Assembly: GCA_015068765.1 (NCBI GenBank)
Contig: SVJY01000012.1
Location: 1-45,422, forward strand
Reading direction: 5' to 3'
DNA length: 45,422 nucleotides
Source of the DNA: Oscillospiraceae bacterium
Lineage (GTDB): Bacteria; Bacillota; Clostridia; UMGS1883; UMGS1540
A program made the position numbers and the translations under genes. Positions within the stretch are counted from its first letter, which is position 1, and each line of letters begins with the position of its first letter. This document shows, piece by piece, positions 1 to 9,669 of this stretch. Below the pieces are notes generated by a model. It ran no database searches. It had not been told where the DNA came from and was given only the letters and a program-made list of their open reading frames with translations.

Positions 1-3000
1 GGCGGGAAATTTCCGCATCCGGGTTAAATTTATTCTCGCCCACACCGTTTAAGATGCCCGCCGCTTTGCCGATGGCAAGGGCTTCCGCATACTCTCTTTT
101 GGAGGAAACATCGTCAAAGCTTACCTTGGATCCGTCACCGGTAAGACCGAGTGCACGCACTAAGAACATGGCAAAGTCGCCACGGGTAATATTTCTGCCG
201 GGTGCAAAGGCAATATAAGAAAGGTCGTTTACAATGCCCTTTTCATCCATTTCGATAATGGCATCTCTTGCCCAGACGTGGTGCTGCAGGTCACGGAACC
301 GCGTAACCTTTACATCCGAGAAATCTACCGCTTCATTGGGGGTAATCTTGTAAACGGCAACCTGGAATTTTTCCAGCTCCACATGGAAGGTGTCCCCGGT
401 GATTGTCACCGTCTTTGCCTTGCCGCCTTCCACAAGCTCTGCCGTTGCCCCATTTATCTTGATTTTGCCGGTGTGGTCTACAAGCGGAATATCAATCGTA
501 GAATTCCGGTCTTCCCACATATTGATGGCGATGGCGTAAAGCTCGCCGTCCCGCACAACGGTTCTCCACCAAACGTCTTCTGTTCTGCCCTCATTGAAGA
601 GAGGTGCCACCATTTTGGTAAAGTGGTCAAAGATAAAGTCGTATTCCCACTCTGCCGCCTTCACCATGCCGTTCCATCTTTCATCACCGGGCTTTACGCA
701 CGTTCCGTTTTCCGCGTCAGAGGTTTCCTTACCGAAGGTGTGGAAGCTAAAGCCGTTTGCCCCTTCAAACATACAGGCATAGATATAGTTCCGAAGGTCA
801 TTCCAGGTGGGCTGAAAATCAAACCACTCAAAGGCCTGGGTCATAATACCGATGGGAATCTGCCAGTCATTTTCCTCCAGTCCCATAGCAATGCCCTTTG
901 CCACATTCTCGCCGCGACGGTTATCATAAACCTGTGCCGGATAAAGGTCCATGTCGATAATATCACAGTATTTACCAAATTCCTGCGAATAGAGACGCTC
1001 GGAAAGTACGCCGAAAAGGGGATGCTCCGGGTCTAAATCCCGAATCAGCTTGGCACCGATACGAAGATTTTCATCCAGATCAATATCGTCACCTGCAAAC
1101 TTCGGCTCTTCCCATAAATACCAGCCAATATGGGCCGGATGGTCTTTCACACGATTGATAGTGTCTACAACCTTGGCATATACCTCCGGGTCTCGGATAT
1201 CCTCGTGGTTAAATAATGTTGTGGTAGCATACATACCTGCCTGCCATGCAACGTCCAGTCTTTCCGTTCTGTCTGTCCGAACTGTACCGATACCGCGGCC
1301 TATCGTAGCCCCTACCTCCGGAATACGGTACATAATTTCAGGAGACGTACCCTGTGCAAGCACATAATTCTGAATCACCTTGTCACCGTTTGTAATTAGC
1401 TGCATGGCTTCATTCAGCTTTGTGGGGCGGTCGTACTTATATATGTATCTGCTGAGTGTATCCTCGGTTTCTTCCCCATTCGGGCCGAGCATCATTGCTT
1501 CCAGTCTGTATTCCTTCTTTTTTTCAGATAAAAGCTCCAAGGGATAATTGAACCGCTGTGTCCCGTCCGGTAAAATGGTTGCAATTTCTTCCAGCAATAC
1601 CTTTTCGCCATCATAGAAGCGGAAACGTACTTTCTGCTCTTCGTCGGATGTGGACAGATAAGTTTTCAGGTCTGCATAGCCGTTGCCCTCGTAGTCGGAA
1701 TAATAAAATACGTCATCAGGACTAAAGGTTCTGATTTTTTTACTCAGACCGGAAAGCTCATACAGCTCTACATCATCAAAATAGGTTACGCCATTTCCGC
1801 CCGCACGAATCATAATGTGATAATAGGCGGCTTCGGTCGGCGTTGAAAAGATAGTTACAACCTGTTGCCATTCTTGATTGTCAAAATCCGGGTATACATG
1901 GAGGGAACGCCGTCCATCCTTGAAGTAATTGTCCGGTTCCGTTGCCTTTGTGCTATATGTAAAACAGTCCCCCTGGAAATTATAGCTTTCCCGCATGCCG
2001 CGTGGAATCTTCACCCACATAGAAAGCTGATAGGTGGTCTCGGGCTTCACCTTAATGGCTTGGCCAACCCAGGGCATAACATTGTTGTCACAGTTCAGCT
2101 TCAGGGATTTTGTACCGGTACGGGCTTCCTCATCGGAATAGGTGTACCAGCCGCGGAGCACATCATCATCACGATCAAACCAATACCCTTCCTCCTCCGT
2201 TCCGTGCTTTACATGTACTACATCGTCCGCCTCTTCAAAGCTGGCATCCTTCAGAAGATTTACGGAATCGGCAGCCGGAGCAATGTATTCCGGCATGGAC
2301 ATTTTCTTTGCCGGGCGTCCGGGTCCGACTAATGAAAAATCATCCCAATAGGCTTCTCCGCCGCCGATAAGACGAGCCATCAGCGTTACGGAGACAACAT
2401 CTTCGGGAAGCGTAAAACGGATGGTTTTACGGCTCCAAATCCCTGCGGGTGTATCCCCGAACTGTAAATTGACGCGGTTTGTGTATTCCATGCCCATAAG
2501 AGACTCAGGGTCATTATAAATGCAGGTTAAAGAGATTGTCGGCGAACCGGAAACCCGCTTTACCCACGCAGTCAGCTCATATTCCTGACCGCCAAGTACA
2601 TTGCCGAGACTCTGAAGAAAATGAACATTTTTTCCCTCTGCGGCAATCGTATGTGCAGCGATACTGCCGCCATGCACATCCTTCTTTTCAAAAAAGCCGC
2701 CGGACTCCCCCCATTTTCCACCTTCAAGACCGCCCTGTCCCCAATTCAGGTTTACAGTGTCGGATGAGGATTCAAAGCCGGGGTTTAAAATATGTTCTGC
2801 ATCTCCGTTTTCCTCAGCCACCTTGGTGGGGGCATCTAAATTCACAACCTTGTAGTCTGCCGATTTTTTCGGTCTTTCTTTAATGGAATAGGCAGTTTGT
2901 CTATCCGCACTCAGCTCTACAGTGGGTGCAATCATAATCGGTTGTGCTTCTTCCTCTTCCGCAAAAGCCGCAAAGCCCGGAAGCATCATAATGCCTGCCA

Positions 3001-3025
3001 ATATAACTGCAAGAATTTTTTTCAT
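1..3025 (-). CDS. SLH-domain surface protein with two CBM-like modules and a TIM-barrel glycosidase-like domain (C-terminus truncated by left window edge)
   Basis: Reading the minus strand from the ATG at 3025 (RBS aggagggc) gives an uninterrupted frame to base 1: MKKILAVILAGIMMLPGFAAFAEEEE... signal peptide, ...VTLMARLIGGGEAYWDDFSLVG and ...NGVTYFDDVELY modules, GWYLWEEPKF barrel motif, and SLH sequence FAPGRNITRGDFAMFLVRALGL...ILNGVGENKFNPDAEISR. Not in the ORF track, presumably because it has no stop in the window. Confidence 0.9.
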   Translation of the reverse strand, partial: MKKILAVILAGIMMLPGFAAFAEEEEAQPIMIAPTVELSADRQTAYSIKERPKKSADYKVVNLDAPTKVAEENGDAEHILNPGFESSSDTVNLNWGQGGLEGGKWGESGGFFEKKDVHGGSIAAHTIAAEGKNVHFLQSLGNVLGGQEYELTAWVKRVSGSPTISLTCIYNDPESLMGMEYTNRVNLQFGDTPAGIWSRKTIRFTLPEDVVSVTLMARLIGGGEAYWDDFSLVGPGRPAKKMSMPEYIAPAADSVNLLKDASFEEADDVVHVKHGTEEEGYWFDRDDDVLRGWYTYSDEEARTGTKSLKLNCDNNVMPWVGQAIKVKPETTYQLSMWVKIPRGMRESYNFQGDCFTYSTKATEPDNYFKDGRRSLHVYPDFDNQEWQQVVTIFSTPTEAAYYHIMIRAGGNGVTYFDDVELYELSGLSKKIRTFSPDDVFYYSDYEGNGYADLKTYLSTSDEEQKVRFRFYDGEKVLLEEIATILPDGTQRFNYPLELLSEKKKEYRLEAMMLGPNGEETEDTLSRYIYKYDRPTKLNEAMQLITNGDKVIQNYVLAQGTSPEIMYRIPEVGATIGRGIGTVRTDRTERLDVAWQAGMYATTTLFNHEDIRDPEVYAKVVDTINRVKDHPAHIGWYLWEEPKFAGDDIDLDENLRIGAKLIRDLDPEHPLFGVLSERLYSQEFGKYCDIIDMDLYPAQVYDNRRGENVAKGIAMGLEENDWQIPIGIMTQAFEWFDFQPTWNDLRNYIYACMFEGANGFSFHTFGKETSDAENGTCVKPGDERWNGMVKAAEWEYDFIFDHFTKMVAPLFNEGRTEDVWWRTVVRDGELYAIAINMWEDRNSTIDIPLVDHTGKIKINGATAELVEGGKAKTVTITGDTFHVELEKFQVAVYKITPNEAVDFSDVKVTRFRDLQHHVWARDAIIEMDEKGIVNDLSYIAFAPGRNITRGDFAMFLVRALGLTGDGSKVSFDDVSSKREYAEALAIGKAAGILNGVGENKFNPDAEISR

Positions 3026-3040
3026 CCGAAAAGCCCTCCT

Positions 3041-3883
3041 TTATTCAATCGTATAACCAAGCTTTGTGAGCAAGGATTCAAAATATTCCTTTGCCATTAA
3101 AATATCCTTTGTCTGCTGTTCGCCTGTAATTTCCCGTTCGATGGTGATGAAGCGGTCATAGCCCAGGTCCTTCAGCATTTCAAATACCTTCGGGAAATCT
3201 ACTAAACCCTGTCCGGCCGGCGTTTCCTTACCGAGACCGCGAGGATCGGTGGGCAGTATGCCGTCCTTGCCGTGTATATTTCTTACATACTTTCCGAATA
3301 CACGCAGAGCATCCACCGCATTACCGTAGCCGTAAATAAAGATATTTGCCGGGTCATAATTGATATACAGATTGTCAAAGCCCACATCCTGAATAAGCCG
3401 CAGCAAAACAATCGGTGCTTCCATGCCGGTTTCAAACAGCACATTCAGACCCATACGTTTACATTCCTGTGCCAGGATGTGAATGGAGGTCAGCATATTC
3501 ACATAGCCTTCCTCAAAGGGGTTGTTCGGTACATAGCCGGCGTGCACGATAATATCCTCCACGCCCAGCCAGGACGCAAATTTTGCCGCCTTTAGTGTGT
3601 AGCTCAGCCGTTCCTCGCGGGTAGCTTCCACGTTAAGACCGGCGATGCGGAAATTATAATAGTTATCATAGGGGGCCGCACCTCGCTTGTAGCCGCAAAA
3701 CTGTGCGGAAATCTCAATGTCATACTTGTCTGCCGCCGCCTTGATAAATTCTGCATCCTCCTGCTTGTATTCGTCGGGCTTATAAACAAGCTGGCAAGAG
3801 CTAAATCCGTTTTTCCGTAGTGTAGCAAATTTTTCATCTGCCTGGCTAAGGTCTGCTATTTTTACAAAAGTACCCAGTTTCAT
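3041..3883 (-). CDS. Sugar phosphate isomerase/epimerase family TIM-barrel protein (IolE/IolI-like fold)
   Basis: 280 aa; motifs VEDIIVHAGYVP, LNVLFETGMEAP, YINYDPANIFIYG, IHGKDG, ITIEREI typical of the AP-endonuclease-like sugar isomerase family; RBS gggagaaaaca upstream. Confidence 0.85.
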   Translation of the reverse strand: MKLGTFVKIADLSQADEKFATLRKNGFSSCQLVYKPDEYKQEDAEFIKAAADKYDIEISAQFCGYKRGAAPYDNYYNFRIAGLNVEATREERLSYTLKAAKFASWLGVEDIIVHAGYVPNNPFEEGYVNMLTSIHILAQECKRMGLNVLFETGMEAPIVLLRLIQDVGFDNLYINYDPANIFIYGYGNAVDALRVFGKYVRNIHGKDGILPTDPRGLGKETPAGQGLVDFPKVFEMLKDLGYDRFITIEREITGEQQTKDILMAKEYFESLLTKLGYTIE

Positions 3884-3901
3884 TGTTTTCTCCCTTTCTT
3901 T

Positions 3902-4936
3902 TTAGAACTCGTTCAGTTTAATATATTTTCCACTCTTTATAGATTTTTCTGCCGCTTCCAGTATCTTCTGGCAAGCCACCCCTTCAGAAAGGTAGGGCGT
4001 AAGTGCATCGGTTTTACCGTTTAAATAGTCTATAAAGCATTCTGCCTGGTTTGCAAGGAACGTATCCGGCACCTCTTCCGCTTCGGGTCCCTCGCCTCTG
4101 TCTACACGAAGGCCTGTAGCACTGCTGTAAAGAAGTGCACCCTTTGTTCCGAAAATTTCCATTTCCGTCAGCATCTTTATGCCACGGGTACATCTCGAAA
4201 CAGAGATAGAAACACCGGCACCCTTTACCGTTCTTGCCAATATATTGCACCAATCGTCCGTAGTGACAGGTGCGACCTCCTCCGAATCCAGTCTTTGCCG
4301 TTCTTTTACAACAATACCGCTTTCTGCATACACGCCGTCAAAATCGCCGCAGAAAAGGCGTGCCGTATCCACCATATGGGAACCAAAATCTCCCAGAGCA
4401 CCCGTGCCGGCAAGCTTTTCATCAAAACGCCACTCCAGCTTTCTGCCCGGGCGAAGGGCACTGTCCTTATAATAGCGGATGTATACATTTTTTATATCAC
4501 CGATCACGCCGTCCGCAATCAGCTTTTGCATATACCGAATTGTTTTCTGAAACCGGAAGGAAAAGCTGACAAATGCCGGTAAATCCCCTGTTTTTTTCTG
4601 CAGGTCCAGAACCTCTTCATACCGAAGACCAACAGGCTTTTCCACCGAATAGGGCTTGCCTGCCGCAATCGCCGCCTCGGCAACTGCACAGTGCATAAAA
4701 TTCGGCGTACAAATGTCCACAGCCTCTACTGCCTCACATGCGATCAGTGCCTTGTAATCCTTAAAGCAATATTCCTCCGGGATTCCCAGCTTTTCTCTTG
4801 CCAGCAGGAGTGCCTCATCCCGAGTATCGCACACTGCCACAACCTCTGCCTTGTCTGCACAACCTAAATAGCCGTTGGCATGTGTGCCTTTGGCAATCCC
4901 GCCAAATCCTATAATGCCGATTTTACGTTTCTTCAT
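3902..4936 (-). CDS. Gfo/Idh/MocA family oxidoreductase
   Basis: N-terminal Rossmann GIIGFGGIAKGTHANGYLG, EAVDICTPNFMHCAVAEAAIAAGKPYSVEKPVGL. Confidence 0.92.
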   Translation of the reverse strand: MKKRKIGIIGFGGIAKGTHANGYLGCADKAEVVAVCDTRDEALLLAREKLGIPEEYCFKDYKALIACEAVEAVDICTPNFMHCAVAEAAIAAGKPYSVEKPVGLRYEEVLDLQKKTGDLPAFVSFSFRFQKTIRYMQKLIADGVIGDIKNVYIRYYKDSALRPGRKLEWRFDEKLAGTGALGDFGSHMVDTARLFCGDFDGVYAESGIVVKERQRLDSEEVAPVTTDDWCNILARTVKGAGVSISVSRCTRGIKMLTEMEIFGTKGALLYSSATGLRVDRGEGPEAEEVPDTFLANQAECFIDYLNGKTDALTPYLSEGVACQKILEAAEKSIKSGKYIKLNEF

Positions 4937-4978
4937 AATGCCTCTACCTTTCCGAAAAAATCTCTGTTTCCGTGTCTC

Positions 4979-6046
4979 TTATTCTTCTCCGTGACGGAAT
5001 ATGATGTCATCGTTGAACTTTCCGTCTTTTAAAATACATTCTCCGTCCACCTCGACCATCGGATCATGCACATCAAAATCCACATGCTCCGTGGAATGAA
5101 TAATTTCGCCGCGGCGGCGGTTGTTACCGATTGCCACATGGATGCAGTTAATCTGATGACTGCCGTCCACCTTCCAGCCGTACATATTATTTTCCGGTGA
5201 GGTTGTGGTTACCAGCCCGATTTCATCGCACAAATCCGCTTTGGGGGAAACCTCCTCCAAAAGCACACGAAGCCGATCCGCCTGGACGGCATCCCCGGAA
5301 AAGTCCGTCAGAATGCTATCTTTAAATACCAGTCGCATCGGTTCCTTATATAACTCATTATGTGTAGGCATATTGGGACGAATGGGGAAACCACGCTGAT
5401 TGCGTGTCCGTTCCGAAGCACCGTCCGCCACCACCGTTCCGTTTACCGTGCCGAGGGAAGGAATGACCGCTACCTCGGAATAAAACGGAATGATGCCCAT
5501 GACAGGGTACATCGCATCCAGTCCGCGGTGAATGGCACAGTATAAATCCGTGCCCCGTTTTGTTGTAATATGTATTTCCTTTGCTTTTTGCAGCCAGGCA
5601 TAAAGGGCAAGGGCACGCCTGCGGTTCGCCAGAACCTCTTCCTTATTTATATTCCATTCCTCCATGCCGCCGCTTTCAAAGGTAAAACGCTTGCTTTTTC
5701 CCAGTAGCGACTCGTCGCCTTCATCCCGTGAGCCGAGATAGGTTGAAAATCCGGTTTTAATCTGGGGCGTTGTCATAAATGTAATGTCCGCATGTAAAAT
5801 CGCCTGCCGTACAGGCTCCATAATCGGGATGTTATCATACCCCTCCTGGCCGCCGTACATATCTACATCCAAAATAACGGCGTTATAGCCGCACTCCCGT
5901 GCCACATCACACAGTGCACGGGCGTTTGAATAAGACTCGCTGTCCGCAATTACCAAAATGTTGTCTCCCGGCTGTGCCTGGGCAATTTCCCGCAGTACAA
6001 AGGTCGCATTTTCGCGTATTTTTTCCATGTCTCTGTACAGATACAT
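4979..6046 (-). CDS. M29-like aminopeptidase/hydrolase family protein
   Basis: Start at ATG 6046 (MYLYRDMEKIREN) with RBS gaaggagg; the longer track ORF starts inside the RBS. C-terminal ...HSTEHVDFDVHDPMVEVDGECILKDGKF resembles the M29 HxD metal motif. Confidence 0.55.
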   Translation of the reverse strand: MYLYRDMEKIRENATFVLREIAQAQPGDNILVIADSESYSNARALCDVARECGYNAVILDVDMYGGQEGYDNIPIMEPVRQAILHADITFMTTPQIKTGFSTYLGSRDEGDESLLGKSKRFTFESGGMEEWNINKEEVLANRRRALALYAWLQKAKEIHITTKRGTDLYCAIHRGLDAMYPVMGIIPFYSEVAVIPSLGTVNGTVVADGASERTRNQRGFPIRPNMPTHNELYKEPMRLVFKDSILTDFSGDAVQADRLRVLLEEVSPKADLCDEIGLVTTTSPENNMYGWKVDGSHQINCIHVAIGNNRRRGEIIHSTEHVDFDVHDPMVEVDGECILKDGKFNDDIIFRHGEE

Positions 6047-6107
6047 GACTGTCCGTTCCTCCTTCATAAATAACGTTCAACTTTCATTCTACGTTCCCAT
6101 GTTCCTA

Positions 6108-6247
6108 TGTTATCATATCCCACCCCAATCTGTCAATAGATTTTGAAAAAATTTTTCTTTTTTCCGTTTATTGGATTTATTTATTTTTTAAAAAAATGGA
6201 AGTTTTTTTCAAAATCTATTGAAATTCGTTTTTATTCATGTTATACT
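6108..6247. promoter_or_regulatory. Divergent promoter region with perfect 19-bp inverted repeat
   Basis: tcaatagattttgaaaaaa (6133-6151) is the exact reverse complement of ttttttcaaaatctattga (6204-6222). Plus-strand -35 TTGAAA (6219-6224), 17-bp spacer, -10 TATACT (6242-6247); minus-strand -35 TTGACA (6136-6131) with weaker -10. Confidence 0.7.
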
Positions 6248-6340
6248 TAAAGAAACTAATTTCTACTTAGGCTTTTTCTGATACGGAAAAAGCTTGCTTC
6301 CCTCCGTAAAAAATACTATAATTAGAAAGAAGGAAAAACA

Positions 6341-7765
6341 TTGACCGATTTTTTATTTGACGTCATTACAACCGAGCTTGAAGACGCAGTCGGCAAAGAA
6401 AACTGCTCTACAAAGACGATTGACAAAATTACGCACAGTGTGGATTACTTCTGGCTTTCCAGAATGTGGGCGGACCGGGGTCTGCGTATGCCGGAGGCCG
6501 ATTTTGTTGTTGCACCGAAGGATGCAAAGGAAACCTCGGCCGTTTTAAAGATTGCCAACTATTATAAAATCCCGGTTACAACCTGGGGGGCAGGCGGCGG
6601 CACGCAGGGCGGTGCACTGCCGGTTTGCGGCGGTATTGTGCTGGACACAAAGCGGATGAATAAGATTTATGATGTAAATGAAGAAAGCATGTACATAGAG
6701 TGCGGCACGGGCACCATCTACAAGCATGTGGAATGGGCGGCAAACGAAAGAGGCTATGCCACCATGCATTATCCCTCTTCTCTGACCTGCTCCACCGTCG
6801 GCGGCTTCCTCGCCCACCGTGGCATCGGCGTTTCCTCTACAAAATACGGTAAAATTGACGATATGGTACTACAGATGGAGGTTGTGCTCCCCAACGGCGA
6901 TATTATCGAGACCTCGCCCGCCCCGAAGCACGCCGCAGGACCAGATCTCAATCAGATTTTCATCGGCTCCGAAGGTACGCTGGGCGTAATGACCAAGGCA
7001 CAGATGCGTATTTATGAGCAGCCGGAGGCAAGAAAATTCAGAGGCTTCCTCTTCCACAATATGACCGATGCTTTTCGTGCCGGTCGTGAGCTTCTCCAGA
7101 AGTTCAAGCCGTCGGTTATGCGTCTTTATGACGAAGCGGAAACGGCAACCTTAATTAAAAAAATCGTCGGGGTGGAACGAAAGGGTGCATTTATGAATCT
7201 TGCCATTGAGGGTGTTGCCGAAATGGTGGAGCTGGAAGAAAAGATACTTCTTTCTACCTTTAAAAAATACGGTGCCGAGGATCTAGGCTCCGAATACGGC
7301 GAAAAATGGTGGAAGGAAAAAATAACCTTCTTCTATCCCGGCCACATGATGGACGTCCCCCAGTGCTTCGGTACAATGGACACCATCGCCCCCTATGATA
7401 AAATTGAAAAAATTTACTGGGCCATGAAGGAAGCCATTGAAACCAACTTCCCCCAAGCTTCCTTTATCGCACATTTCTCCCATTGGTATGAGTGGGGCTG
7501 TATGATATACGATCGATTTATTGTCGACGGCAAGGACGTGCCCCAGGACCCCCACGAGGCATTTCGCCTGCACCAGGAAATCTGGAACTGCGGCGTTCGT
7601 GCGGCACTCAAAAACGGTGGTGTTGTAAACGATCACCACGGCATTGGTATCAAGCTCGGCAGATTGATGAAGGAGCAGTACGGTCCTGCCATGCAGGTCT
7701 TTGAAGGTATCAAAAAGCAGCTTGACCCCAACGGCATTATGAATCCGTTCAAGCTTGGTCTATAA
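6341..7765 (+). CDS. FAD-binding oxidase, GlcD/D-lactate dehydrogenase/AGPS-like (FAD_binding_4 + FAD-oxidase C)
   Basis: 474 aa; TTG start after gaaggaaa RBS; TTWGAGGGTQGGALP, GGFLAHRGIGVSSTKYGKIDDMV, FIGSEGTLGVMTKAQMRIY, C-terminal NDHHGIGIKLGR...LDPNGIMNPFKLGL. Confidence 0.92.
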   Translation: MTDFLFDVITTELEDAVGKENCSTKTIDKITHSVDYFWLSRMWADRGLRMPEADFVVAPKDAKETSAVLKIANYYKIPVTTWGAGGGTQGGALPVCGGIVLDTKRMNKIYDVNEESMYIECGTGTIYKHVEWAANERGYATMHYPSSLTCSTVGGFLAHRGIGVSSTKYGKIDDMVLQMEVVLPNGDIIETSPAPKHAAGPDLNQIFIGSEGTLGVMTKAQMRIYEQPEARKFRGFLFHNMTDAFRAGRELLQKFKPSVMRLYDEAETATLIKKIVGVERKGAFMNLAIEGVAEMVELEEKILLSTFKKYGAEDLGSEYGEKWWKEKITFFYPGHMMDVPQCFGTMDTIAPYDKIEKIYWAMKEAIETNFPQASFIAHFSHWYEWGCMIYDRFIVDGKDVPQDPHEAFRLHQEIWNCGVRAALKNGGVVNDHHGIGIKLGRLMKEQYGPAMQVFEGIKKQLDPNGIMNPFKLGL

Positions 7766-7780
7766 TGGGAGGTATACAAA

Positions 7781-8851
7781 ATGCAATTTACACAAAAAGC
7801 AAGAGAACATATTGAATCCTGCCGGTTTTGCTGGATGTGTCACCACATCTGCCCCATCGGAAACGCTACAGGTCTTGAAAGAAACACCGCCAGAGCAAGA
7901 GCTCTCGGTCTTTCCCTTGTGGCAAGGGATGCAGTGGACTTCTCCGAAGATATTGTTTCCAACGTTTATGAGTGTGCTCTGTGCGGCGGCTGTGTCGCAG
8001 ACTGCACCACCGGCTGGGACCCCGTTATGTTTACGAAAGAAGCACGGCTTGGGGCGGCCCTTGACGGCAAGCTCCCTTCGTATATAATGGAAATGCTTAC
8101 GAATTTTCAAAATACGGGGAACGTTTACGGTCTGAAAAACGAAAACAAAATCCCTGCCTTCCCTGACAGCGACACCCTCTTTTTCATAGGCGAGGACACC
8201 CGTGCGATGGGTTGTGCCAAAGAGGCAGTACAGCTTTTACAAAAGGCAGGCGTAGACTTTACGGTGCTGCAGGATGAGCCGAACAGCGGCTATTCTCTGT
8301 CCTTTTTAATCGGTGCCGCCGCAGAAACCAAGGCGGTGATGGAAACGTGTGCCGCTTCGCTTGCGAAGTATAAAAGAGTTATCTGCTACGACCCGGCAGA
8401 TGCAAAGGTGATGAAAAGAGAATATAAGGAATGGGGTATTGATTTAAAACCGGAAGTGATAACCTTTACCGCATTCTTAGCCGAACAAATCGAAAACGGA
8501 AGCCTGAAGCCGCAGAAGAAGGAGCTGGTCCTCACGCCCCAGGACAGTCCGCTTCTGGCAAGGGATTTGGAAGAAACCGCACCCATGCGGACCATTTTGT
8601 CCGCCTGCGGTGCTGTGCGTGAAATGCTTCTGCACGGTAAGGAAACCATGCTTGCAGGCAATCTGATCATGAATGAATATATGCCCCGTGTCATGGAAGG
8701 GGTGGCAGAAAACAGATGGAACAACGCCCGGAATATGAATGCCGAAATTCTGGTTACGGCCTGCCCGGCGGAATACATCCTGTTATCCAAAACCCGCCCG
8801 GAAGACCTTGCACTTATGAAGATTGAGGAGGTTGTGCTCCAATGCTTGTAA
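7781..8851 (+). CDS. (Fe-S)-binding protein, GlcF/HdrD-like, with degenerate CCG domains
   Basis: Two intact ferredoxin motifs CRFCWMCHHICP and CALCGGCVADC; downstream domains retain the fold signature but not the usual CCG cysteines. Confidence 0.85.
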   Translation: MQFTQKAREHIESCRFCWMCHHICPIGNATGLERNTARARALGLSLVARDAVDFSEDIVSNVYECALCGGCVADCTTGWDPVMFTKEARLGAALDGKLPSYIMEMLTNFQNTGNVYGLKNENKIPAFPDSDTLFFIGEDTRAMGCAKEAVQLLQKAGVDFTVLQDEPNSGYSLSFLIGAAAETKAVMETCAASLAKYKRVICYDPADAKVMKREYKEWGIDLKPEVITFTAFLAEQIENGSLKPQKKELVLTPQDSPLLARDLEETAPMRTILSACGAVREMLLHGKETMLAGNLIMNEYMPRVMEGVAENRWNNARNMNAEILVTACPAEYILLSKTRPEDLALMKIEEVVLQCL

Positions 8852-9669
8852 ATCTGAAAGAAATTCTGGATATTGCCGAAAAAGGCGCCTTTGCCATGCC
8901 TGCCTTTAATGTATACAACATGGAAACGGTCATGGGCGTTATCGAGGCCGCAGAAACGTTGCACGCCCCCGTAATTTTACAAAACTATTCACGGCTTTTC
9001 ACAAACGGAGAATCGTATTATGTAGCTCCCATCGCACTGGCCGCCGCCCAAAAGGCCAGCGTGCCCGTTTGCTTCCATCTGGATCACGGTGCAGGCTATC
9101 CGGAGGTGGCAAAGGCTGTACGGTACGGCTGTACAGGCGTTATGATTGATGCCTCCGCCTATCCGTTGGAGAAAAATATCGCCATTACCAAAACGGTAAA
9201 CGACCTGTGTTTGCCTATGGGGATTCCCGTAGAAGGCGAGCTGGGACACGTGGGCAGCGTAAATGACGCTGAAATGGGCGAATATACGAAGGTAGACGAA
9301 GCAAAACAGTTTGTGGATGAAACCGGCGTCGCCGCCCTCGCCGTTATGGTCGGCACGGCACACGGCAGATATAAAAAAGCTCCGAAGCTGGATATCGACA
9401 GAATCAGAGAAATCAAAGAGGCTGTGAAAATTCCCCTTGTTCTCCATGGCGGCAGCGGCGTTCCCGACGAGGAAATCCGTGCCTCCATTGCCGCCGGTAT
9501 CCGCAAGGTAAACTTCGGCACCGACCTTTGCTATGCCTTCCTTGACAAGGTATTTGAAACCTCGAGGGATATCTATGCCATTGATATGTTTATGAAGGAT
9601 GCCGTAGCAAATGTGGCGGCATTCGCAAAGAGTAAAATAACGCTTTTAGGGGCTGAGAATCAAGCATGA
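8842..9669 (+). CDS. Class II fructose-bisphosphate/ketose-bisphosphate aldolase (GatY/KbaY/IolJ-like)
   Basis: AMPAFNVYNMETVMGVIEAAE, PVCFHLDHGAGYPEVAKAV, GVPVEGELGHVG..., LVLHGGSGVPDEEI; overlaps upstream CDS by 10 nt. Confidence 0.93.
   Translation: MLVNLKEILDIAEKGAFAMPAFNVYNMETVMGVIEAAETLHAPVILQNYSRLFTNGESYYVAPIALAAAQKASVPVCFHLDHGAGYPEVAKAVRYGCTGVMIDASAYPLEKNIAITKTVNDLCLPMGIPVEGELGHVGSVNDAEMGEYTKVDEAKQFVDETGVAALAVMVGTAHGRYKKAPKLDIDRIREIKEAVKIPLVLHGGSGVPDEEIRASIAAGIRKVNFGTDLCYAFLDKVFETSRDIYAIDMFMKDAVANVAAFAKSKITLLGAENQA

Noticed and set aside
278-2883. Many plus-strand ORFs (252, 155, 115, 105 aa etc.) in the first 3 kb
   Set aside because: All are antisense shadows of the continuous minus-strand SLH protein (1-3025); no RBS or recognizable domains.
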